From assembly GCA_046481785.1 (NCBI GenBank), contig JAWOJF010000214.1:1-19044 (forward strand): a DNA stretch of 19,044 nt, written 5' to 3'. The notes under the pieces are model-generated. The model made no database searches, was not told the origin of the DNA, and was given only the letters and a program-made list of their open reading frames with translations. The translations under genes and the position numbers were made by a program. Below, piece by piece: positions 12,688 through 19,044 of the stretch. The DNA is from JAWOJF01 sp046481785 (GTDB taxonomy: Bacteria; Bacteroidota; Ignavibacteria; Ignavibacteriales; Ignavibacteriaceae). Each line of letters starts with the position of its first letter. The stretch's first letter is position 1.

Positions 12688-14721
12688 CTATTTCACAGGC
12701 GTAAACCTAATAGCCTGTCCTCCACCGGCTGCTAATCTTAATTCCAAAACTGTACTGATATCAACAGTCTGTTCAATAATTTCATAATCCAACGGGTTAG
12801 TAATCCAGTCTGCTTTCAGCCCATCACGGTAAATTTCTGCAGTATACTTTTTACCCGGATCAAGAAAGCTTAACGGAACTTCAAGCAGTCTTCCCTCTTC
12901 ATCGGTCATACTGCCGAGGTACCAGTTATCGCTGTTCCTGTCTTTTCGTACAACAGTAATATAATTACCAATGCTTGCATTAAGAACTTTAGTAGCAGCC
13001 CAGTCTGCGGGTACATCAAGAATAAATTTAAATAAGTCCGGTTTGGCTTCATAATTTTCAGGAAGGTCAGAAGCCATTTGCAGCGGGCTGTAAAGAACAA
13101 CAAAATAGGCAAGCTGTTTGGCAATTGTTGTATTAGCCCTGTTATCAACAGGGGGATCATCTTCAAACAAAATATCAAAAGTACCGGGAGTAAAATCCAT
13201 TGGGCCGCTTAATAAACGGGTAAAAGGAATAGTAACAGTATGGCCTGGAGGGTTACCGCCTTCACCGCCCCATGCTTCATATTCCTGTCCCCGGGCACCT
13301 TCGCGAGTCATAAAATTAGGCCATGTTCTTCTAATACCTGTATCTTTAATCGGCTCATGAGCATCAATCATAATATGATGTTCTGCAGCAAGTTCAACAA
13401 CCTTTTGATAATGCCTTACCATATACTGCCCGTGATGCCATTCATTTTGTATGTTCCCGTTTTCATCAGTCCTTTTAATAGTTTGGCCATGCCCCACATA
13501 TCCGGTTTTAACAGCTCTTACACCAAGGCTTTCATAAAGTGCAAAAGCATCTTTCATCTGCCGTTCATAATTCTCAACTCCGCCACCTGTTTCATGATGG
13601 CCAATTAATCTAGTTCCTTTATCAAGTGCATATTGGGCAACCTCTTTAAGATTAAAGTCTGGATACGGTTCGGTAAAATTAAATTTATCACCATTCTGAA
13701 CCCAGTCACCATCCCAGCCGGTATTCCATCCTTCCACAAGCACCCCGTCAAAGCCGTATTTAGAAGCAAAATCTATATACCTTTTAGTATTCTCAGTTGT
13801 AGCACCGTGTTTAGGTCCTGATCCCCATGTTGATATACCGATGTGCATTGCCCACCATATACCAACGTATTTACCCGGCTTAATCCATGAAATATCTTCA
13901 ATTTTATTATGCTCAGTTAAATTAAGAATAAGATAAGAAGTAATTAAGCCCCCGGGAGTGTCGGCTACCTGAATTGTTCTCCAGGGTGTTTTCATTGGTG
14001 CTGTAGTTTTAACTTTTATGCCGTCAGACCATGGGATAAGATTAGCTTTTAATTTATATCCACCGATATTTTCAAGTGTCATACTTGCGTAATCATAAAG
14101 AGCAGCTTCATGAAAACTAAGATAAACCCCATCTTCTGTTTCCATAGTGAAAGGAGTATGAACAGTATCTATTCCAGATAGTGGTTTATTTTCATCAAGA
14201 AACTCGTACCTGTTCCACTGGTATGCGCCTATCCCCCATGTTGAGTGGTCGCCGGTTAAATAAAACTCGGTAAGTTCATCAGTTATTTCAAAATATCCAA
14301 GATTATCCTGCTCTGGAAATTCATACCTGAAACCTATTCCGTCATCATAAACACGGAAGATAATATTCATCTTTACTGAAGGTGATATTGTTTCAGAAAG
14401 ATTTACGGAAAGTTCATTATAATTATTGCGGATATCCTTCTGTTCGCCCCATACCTGTGTCCATGTTTCATCAAATGAGCTTTGATTTTGTGAATCAACT
14501 TTTAAATTTTTATTAACCGGCTGACGGTCCTTAATCTCAAAACCCAAAGCAGACTTTTGAATTATTTCTCTTCCAAATCTTAAAAGTGAATAGTAAGGCT
14601 TACCTTCTTCAAGTGTAAAAGTAACTTCAAGAACATTGCCCGGAGATGAGACTTTATAACTCTGAGAAACCGAGATATTAGTAATAATAAATACTGTAAC
14701 TAAGATAAGAAGTTTGCGCAT
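12688..14721 (-). CDS. Secreted glycoside hydrolase family 97 (SusB-like alpha-glucosidase)
   Basis: The 677-residue protein starts with a signal peptide (about 1-19, cleavage near SVS-QSY). The GH97 N-terminal beta-sandwich (about 22-275), a TIM-barrel (about 280-560, with VGIWWAMHIGISTWG, DGVLVEGWNTGWDGDW, IGHHETGGG) and a C-terminal beta domain follow. Glutamates at 205 (FHEAA), 330 (VEGWN), 377 (HHETG), 456 (AHEP) and 474/480 (REGARGQE) match the calcium-dependent acidic cluster of inverting SusB-type enzymes. Where retaining members have a nucleophilic Asp, this one has VKTGYVG, also inverting-like (from family knowledge, not aligned). It probably hydrolyses alpha-glucosides in the periplasm or at the cell surface. 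No susC/susD pair or regulator is adjacent. AAAGGAAA lies about 6 bases before the ATG at 14721. Confidence 0.92.
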   Translation of the reverse strand: MRKLLILVTVFIITNISVSQSYKVSSPGNVLEVTFTLEEGKPYYSLLRFGREIIQKSALGFEIKDRQPVNKNLKVDSQNQSSFDETWTQVWGEQKDIRNNYNELSVNLSETISPSVKMNIIFRVYDDGIGFRYEFPEQDNLGYFEITDELTEFYLTGDHSTWGIGAYQWNRYEFLDENKPLSGIDTVHTPFTMETEDGVYLSFHEAALYDYASMTLENIGGYKLKANLIPWSDGIKVKTTAPMKTPWRTIQVADTPGGLITSYLILNLTEHNKIEDISWIKPGKYVGIWWAMHIGISTWGSGPKHGATTENTKRYIDFASKYGFDGVLVEGWNTGWDGDWVQNGDKFNFTEPYPDFNLKEVAQYALDKGTRLIGHHETGGGVENYERQMKDAFALYESLGVRAVKTGYVGHGQTIKRTDENGNIQNEWHHGQYMVRHYQKVVELAAEHHIMIDAHEPIKDTGIRRTWPNFMTREGARGQEYEAWGGEGGNPPGHTVTIPFTRLLSGPMDFTPGTFDILFEDDPPVDNRANTTIAKQLAYFVVLYSPLQMASDLPENYEAKPDLFKFILDVPADWAATKVLNASIGNYITVVRKDRNSDNWYLGSMTDEEGRLLEVPLSFLDPGKKYTAEIYRDGLKADWITNPLDYEIIEQTVDISTVLELRLAAGGGQAIRFTPVK

Positions 14722-14820
14722 AGGTTATTTCCTTTCTATAGATACAAAAATCTTTTGAAAATGTTTTAAATACAAATAAAAGTGTGAAATATCGTATCAA
14801 AAAAATATTTTATTAATTAT

Positions 14821-14842
14821 AACCTATCTATATTGGTAGGTT
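14821..14842 (-). terminator. Possible hairpin after the HisKA_2 kinase gene
   Basis: AACCTATC (14821-14828) and GGTAGGTT (14835-14842) form an 8-bp stem with one imperfect pair and a 6-base loop, 57 bases past the kinase stop codon. On the minus strand only an AT-mixed stretch follows, so termination is uncertain. Nothing else is recognisable in 14722-14898. Confidence 0.27.
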
Positions 14843-14898
14843 TTACTGCATAATTTAGTTTGAGTTGACAGGTTTTGAGTGGATAAACAGATTTAATA

Positions 14899-16872
14899 TC
14901 AGGCAAGTGTTTGATGAGGTTTCTGCCGGATTTGGATTTCCTCTTTTTGATCAGATCCATTACCCGGTATATTATCACCTGCAGAATTTAATGACCGTGT
15001 TACTGTATCCTCTTTAATCGGGATCTCCAGTTTGAAGCAGGTAATTCCGTTAGACTCAATACTAAGTGTGCCATAGTGCTGTTCTGCGAGGGAGGAAACA
15101 AGCTTTAATCCAAGTGAATCATTAGCCTCATAATCAAATTTTTCAGGCAAACCAATACCATTATCTTTTACACTTAATGTTAAAATGTTATTGTCATTTA
15201 AGGATAAGTCTAAAGTTACTTCGCCCTTTTTACCATCCGGGAAAGCATATTTAAAAGTATTTGTTACAAGTTCTGTTATACATAAGCCTAATGAAATTGA
15301 AAGATCAATACTCAGGTAAATCTGGTCAGAGTTAAGTTTTAGCTGGATATCCGAAGTATTTACTTTGTATGAGTACACCAGGGTTGTTACAAGGTCATTT
15401 AAGTATTCAGTAAAATCAATAAGCGAAAGATTGTTATGTTTATAAAGTTTTTCATGGATCAATGCCATAGATTTGATCCTGTTCTGGCTTTCTTTAAATA
15501 TCTCAATAATATGTTCGTCATCAACAGTGCTGGACTGCAGGTTAAGCAGGCTGTATATTATCTGCAAATTATTTTTTACACGATGATGGATTTCCTTTAG
15601 CAGAATTTCCTTCTCCCTCAAGGAGGCCGTAAGTACCTGTTCAGTCCTTTTCCTTTCTGTAAGATCCAGTGCCACAACAAGAAAAACTTTATTCTCCCCC
15701 TGCTCAATCAACTGCAAATGCAGTTCAACAGGATAAGCTGATTTATTCTTTCTTTTGAAATTACCGAAGAATACGATTTTATCTTTTTCACCGTTTACAA
15801 GCGGGGCAATCATTTTTTTGAATACCGTCTTCTTATACTCTTTGAAAATCCCGGAGAAATTAAGTTCTCTGATATCGTTAAAGTCATAACCAAGATTTCT
15901 TAATGCATCAGCATTAGCATAAAGAAGTTTAAAATCGTTTGCACTAATTACATATATTTCGTTCATCATTTTTTCAAGCAGGTTAAATATCTTAAGCTGC
16001 TCTTCAGTTCTTTTAAGATTAGTTATATCCTGGCTGGTTCCTGAGATTTTAATTACTTCATTCTTGTCATTAGTAACAAGCCTCCCCTTTAGATTTATAT
16101 GTTTAGTATGGCCCGAGGTTATGTACCGGAAAAAGATATCGAATGATGTATTGTGCGAAATTGCATGAGCAATACCCGAACTGGTTTTTTCCAGGTCTGC
16201 CGGATGTATTTTGTTCAGCAGTTCTTCCATATTAAATCCGGCATTATTTTCAGCTAATTCGTACATCGCATAAATTTCTTCAGATCCGCTAACCATATTT
16301 GAAAGGAGATTCCAGTCCCAGCTTCCAATATGTGTTAACTTCTGAGCCTCTGAAAGCTGTAAATTTCTAAGTCTTAGTTCTTCCTCTATCTTTTGTTTTT
16401 CTTCTATCTGTTTTTCGAGATCATAATTTATCTGTTTTAATTTTTGTTCATGTAAGAACAACTGGCGGTTTTTCTTATACAGTTCAATAAAAATATGAAC
16501 TTTTACTTTAAGCAACGCAGGATTAACAGGTTTAACAATATAATCTACACCGCCGCTTAAATATCCTTTAAACAGACTTTCTTCACTATAATCATTAGCG
16601 GTTATAAAGATGATAGGAATGTGCGCAAGTTTTTCCCTTTTGTAAATCATTTTAGCCGTATCAAAGCCGCTCATCTCGGGCATATTTACATCCATCAGAA
16701 TAAGCGCAAAATCAGCTTCATTTAAAAGGATCTTTAACGCTTCTTTTGCAGAGTATGCTTTTATAAAAACATAATTTTCCTGTTCAAGAATAGATTCCAT
16801 TGCAAGAAGATTTTCCGGCTTATCATCAACAAGCAGTATTTTTATAATTTCTCTATTTGTTTCAATCATCAA
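14899..16872 (-). CDS. Receiver-PAS-PAS-HisKA_2 sensor histidine kinase (soluble)
   Basis: The 657-residue protein has no membrane segment. An N-terminal receiver (about 10-128) has its phospho-acceptor Asp at 61 in LILMDVNMPEMSG and the Lys in YIVKPVNP. A coiled coil (about 130-178) leads to PAS 1 (about 180-288, ending SGTSQDITNLKRTEEQL) and PAS 2 (about 296-412). The dimerisation domain is of the HisKA_2 type, with EIHHRVKNNLQIIYSLLNLQ (His 429/430), followed by an ATPase domain with ELVTNTFKYAF (N538) and DNGIG (570-574). The receiver at the head may let an upstream kinase gate this one. It begins 103 bases after the hybrid kinase gene on the same strand, so the two are probably co-transcribed and part of one phosphorelay (inference). 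No dedicated output regulator is adjacent. Confidence 0.9.
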   Translation of the reverse strand: MMIETNREIIKILLVDDKPENLLAMESILEQENYVFIKAYSAKEALKILLNEADFALILMDVNMPEMSGFDTAKMIYKREKLAHIPIIFITANDYSEESLFKGYLSGGVDYIVKPVNPALLKVKVHIFIELYKKNRQLFLHEQKLKQINYDLEKQIEEKQKIEEELRLRNLQLSEAQKLTHIGSWDWNLLSNMVSGSEEIYAMYELAENNAGFNMEELLNKIHPADLEKTSSGIAHAISHNTSFDIFFRYITSGHTKHINLKGRLVTNDKNEVIKISGTSQDITNLKRTEEQLKIFNLLEKMMNEIYVISANDFKLLYANADALRNLGYDFNDIRELNFSGIFKEYKKTVFKKMIAPLVNGEKDKIVFFGNFKRKNKSAYPVELHLQLIEQGENKVFLVVALDLTERKRTEQVLTASLREKEILLKEIHHRVKNNLQIIYSLLNLQSSTVDDEHIIEIFKESQNRIKSMALIHEKLYKHNNLSLIDFTEYLNDLVTTLVYSYKVNTSDIQLKLNSDQIYLSIDLSISLGLCITELVTNTFKYAFPDGKKGEVTLDLSLNDNNILTLSVKDNGIGLPEKFDYEANDSLGLKLVSSLAEQHYGTLSIESNGITCFKLEIPIKEDTVTRSLNSAGDNIPGNGSDQKEEIQIRQKPHQTLA

Positions 16873-16975
16873 TAATTTTCTCTGTCATTATATATACAAT
16901 TACTCCTGAATATTAAGCCTTAAACAATCTGCAGGTATCTGCAATACATTTCACCGCCACTTAACTTTTCCTCAT

Positions 16976-19044
16976 TTACCTGTACATCCATATTCTCATC
17001 AGAGAAAGAAGATTTTCAAGATTAACAGGTTTAGTAATGTAATCTGAAGCACCGGCAGCAATAGACTTATCTCTGTCCCCTTTCATTGCCTTAGCTGTAA
17101 CAGCAATAATAGGAAGGTTCTGCTTTTTACATTCTTTTCTTATCCGCTTAATAGTTTCATATCCATCCATTTCAGGCATCATAATATCCATCAGAACAAT
17201 ATCAACTTTTTCATTGTTATTAATTATACTAATTGCTTCCATCCCGCTTTCAGCAGTGTGAGTTAGCATCTCATACTTTTCAAGGGCGCTTGTAAGAGCA
17301 AAAAGATTCCTTACATCATCATCAACTATCAGTACAGATTTCCCTTTAAGTATATCTTCTTTTTTTCTGATGTTTTCAATTATACTCTTGCTGTCCTGAC
17401 TAAGGTCCTTATGATTCAAATGAAGATGAATAACAATATCTTCCATCAGTTTTTCAAAAGAGTTCACTCCTTTAAGCATAACTGAATTTGTAAACCGTTT
17501 AAGTTCCTTTAGTTCCAGGTCATTAAAGTCTTTAGCCGAATAAACAACAACCGGTGTTAAAGCAGGTTTAATTTTATTAATCTTTTTAATCAGGTCTTTT
17601 CCTTCCATATCAGGCATAACATAATCAACAACAATACAATCATAACTTACTGATTTACTGCTGAGTTCAGAAAGGGCTTCAGCACCGCTGCCAACACTTT
17701 TTATATTGATGTTCAATCCCTTAAGTGCATTAAGCATCTGTGTGGAATCCAGTTCATTGTCCTCAACAATAAGCAGATCTTTTACAGCCTTGTTATTATA
17801 TTCTGCAATATCTGTTAACAGGCGGAATAATGCCTCATTATTAATAGGTTTAAGCAGAAAGCTCCTGGATCCCCGCTGAAATGCCAGGGAACTGTTTTCC
17901 TCGCCTGAAATTATATGCAGAGGTATATGCCGCAGGTTCAGGTCACTTTTTATAAGATCAAGCACTTTCCACCCGTTTGTATCGGGAAGGTTAACATCAA
18001 GTGTTATTCCTACAGGGTTAAATTTGTTTGCAAGAAAAAATATTTCATTATACCGGGTGGCAATAACTGTTTTTAATCCAATCTCATGAGATTTTTCAAG
18101 GATTATCTTTGCAAATCTGAGATCATCCTCAACAACAAGCAGCACTTTATCTTTCAGGCCGATATTATTTCTGTCATCGTCTACTTCATTAATTATATCA
18201 TGCACCATATCAATCAGATCAGTGTCTGTTTCCTCCGGGGCTTCTTCTTTTTCACCCGGAGCAACATAAGTTTGTGTGGATACCTTTTCATATTTTCCAA
18301 GTATATTAACCATTCTTTCATTTATATTTGATGCGATATAACTAATAGGAAGGTAAAGAATAAAAGAACTGCCCCTGCCCGGTTCACTGCTTAGTTTAAT
18401 TGCACCGCCAAGAAGCTCAGCAAGGCCTTTACTAATTGAAAGCCCCAGTCCTGTTCCGCCGTACTTCCTGCTGGTTGAACCTTCGGCCTGCTGGAATGCT
18501 TCAAATATAATCTGCTGTTTTTCCCTGGGAATACCAATACCGGTGTCACTGATTTCAAATGCAATAACTTGAGAAGTAATATTTGCAGATTTTATGCTGG
18601 CAGGAATTTCCGATTCAGGTACATTGTACACTCTTAATTTAATTTCGCCCTTTTCGGTAAACTTAAATGAATTTGACAAAAGATTCTTCAGAATCTGTTT
18701 CAACCTCTGGCTGTCAGTTTCCATTGCATCAGGAAGTTGTTTATCAACTTCTATGTTAAACCTTAATTTTTTTGTTTCCGATATAGGCTTAAATGTAGTT
18801 TCTACATAATTGCAAAGCTCGACAAATGATACCAGGTTAATATTAGCCGATATAACACCTGATTCAATCTTGGAAAGATCAAGAATATCATTTATAAGCT
18901 GAATAAGATCGTCGCCGCATGAATAGATAGTACGGGCAAATTTAACCTGCTTATCCGACAGGTTGCCCTTCTTATTTTCATATAGTTGCTGTGCAAGAAT
19001 AAGCAGACTGTTAAGGGGAGTTCTTAATTCGTGAGACATGTTTG
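16976..19044 (-). CDS. Hybrid histidine kinase with three receiver domains (5' end outside window)
   Basis: The frame enters from the right edge; the first residues, N-MSHELRTPLNS, are the H-box of a HisKA domain, so the Met at 19039 is internal and the sensory N-terminus is missing. Counting from that Met: phospho-acceptor His 3, HATPase_c N-box (LLSNSFKF, N123), DTGIG (165-169), GTGLGL (195-200). Three receivers follow, with acceptor Asp at 348 (ITLDVNLPD), 472 (VVDYVMPDMEG) and 618 (LMDIMMPEMDGY). The first two lack the most typical acidic-pocket context but keep Asp and Lys; the third is the most canonical, with DDD and the Lys in ITKPVN. Such kinases often have HAMP, GAF or PAS inputs upstream. 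With the downstream receiver-led kinase it probably forms a multi-step phosphorelay (inference). Confidence 0.92.
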   Translation of the reverse strand, partial: NMSHELRTPLNSLLILAQQLYENKKGNLSDKQVKFARTIYSCGDDLIQLINDILDLSKIESGVISANINLVSFVELCNYVETTFKPISETKKLRFNIEVDKQLPDAMETDSQRLKQILKNLLSNSFKFTEKGEIKLRVYNVPESEIPASIKSANITSQVIAFEISDTGIGIPREKQQIIFEAFQQAEGSTSRKYGGTGLGLSISKGLAELLGGAIKLSSEPGRGSSFILYLPISYIASNINERMVNILGKYEKVSTQTYVAPGEKEEAPEETDTDLIDMVHDIINEVDDDRNNIGLKDKVLLVVEDDLRFAKIILEKSHEIGLKTVIATRYNEIFFLANKFNPVGITLDVNLPDTNGWKVLDLIKSDLNLRHIPLHIISGEENSSLAFQRGSRSFLLKPINNEALFRLLTDIAEYNNKAVKDLLIVEDNELDSTQMLNALKGLNINIKSVGSGAEALSELSSKSVSYDCIVVDYVMPDMEGKDLIKKINKIKPALTPVVVYSAKDFNDLELKELKRFTNSVMLKGVNSFEKLMEDIVIHLHLNHKDLSQDSKSIIENIRKKEDILKGKSVLIVDDDVRNLFALTSALEKYEMLTHTAESGMEAISIINNNEKVDIVLMDIMMPEMDGYETIKRIRKECKKQNLPIIAVTAKAMKGDRDKSIAAGASDYITKPVNLENLLSLMRIWMYR

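Noticed and set aside
13240..13608. 122-codon plus-strand ORF antisense to the GH97 gene
   Set aside because: It is an antisense shadow of a conserved catalytic barrel with no recognisable domain.
14740..14800. Bacteroidetes-type promoter (TTTG ... TAnnTTTG) upstream of the GH97 gene
   Set aside because: TTTG and GATTTTTG can be found about 20 bases apart, but the -7 element is imperfect and the region is so AT-rich that such matches are expected by chance.
16976..19039. Hybrid kinase starting at the Met at 19039
   Set aside because: MSHELRTPLN is the internal H-box of a HisKA domain and the frame is open to the right edge (preceding codon AAC), so this is a partial gene, not a short kinase lacking a sensor.

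Overview
The window looks like chromosomal DNA from an AT-rich Gram-negative member of the Bacteroidota/Ignavibacteriota (FCB) group. This is inferred from a TonB-dependent receptor with a carboxypeptidase-like N-terminal domain, a SusB-type GH97 glycosidase, a lipoprotein lytic transglycosylase with many LysM repeats, and multi-receiver hybrid kinases. Several starts have good Shine-Dalgarno sequences (GGAG or AAAGGAG), which fits Ignavibacteria-like lineages better than Bacteroidetes proper, where they are rare. I cannot assign a genus.

Layout, left to right. (1) 1-3176 is a vitamin B1 uptake locus on the minus strand: a TPP riboswitch with a readable terminator/antiterminator switch, then an outer-membrane TonB-dependent receptor, then the 5' part of thiamine pyrophosphokinase (thiN), cut by the left edge. 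The receptor presumably brings in thiamin or a precursor and ThiN makes the TPP that closes the switch. (2) 3205-5969 is an LysM-rich MltD-type lytic transglycosylase with its own candidate promoter and terminator. (3) 6099-7643 is an orphan propionyl-CoA carboxylase-type carboxyltransferase whose 5' end abuts a GC-rich palindromic repeat. (4) 7917-9450 is a two-gene NitT/TauT-like ABC operon (permease, then ATPase) without a binding protein. Its ATPase departs from consensus in nearly every catalytic motif. (5) 9585-10229 is a glyoxalase-II-like metallo-hydrolase. Four tandem copies of a 20-bp palindrome separate it from (6) aroC, chorismate synthase (10405-11613).

(7) The only plus-strand gene, 11842-12528, encodes a GAF-domain protein with a C-terminal Fis-like helix-turn-helix and no AAA+ domain. 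(8) 12688-14721 is a secreted GH97 glycosidase, convergent with the GAF gene. (9) 14899-19044 is a signalling pair on the minus strand: a hybrid histidine kinase with three receivers (5' end outside the window), followed by a receiver-PAS-PAS-HisKA_2 kinase.

Most genes are ordinary housekeeping or signalling genes. The more unusual material is the degenerate ABC ATPase, the readable TPP switch, and the density of unrelated palindromic elements in the gaps: at least five types, one as a tandem array. I see no CRISPR array, tRNA, rRNA, insertion sequence or phage gene, and no clear new defence or biosynthetic system. No gene-free stretch exceeds 300 bases. The largest are 213-506 (inverted repeat plus a doubtful 48-codon ORF), 2982-3271 (riboswitch and terminators) and 7644-7916 (palindromic elements).
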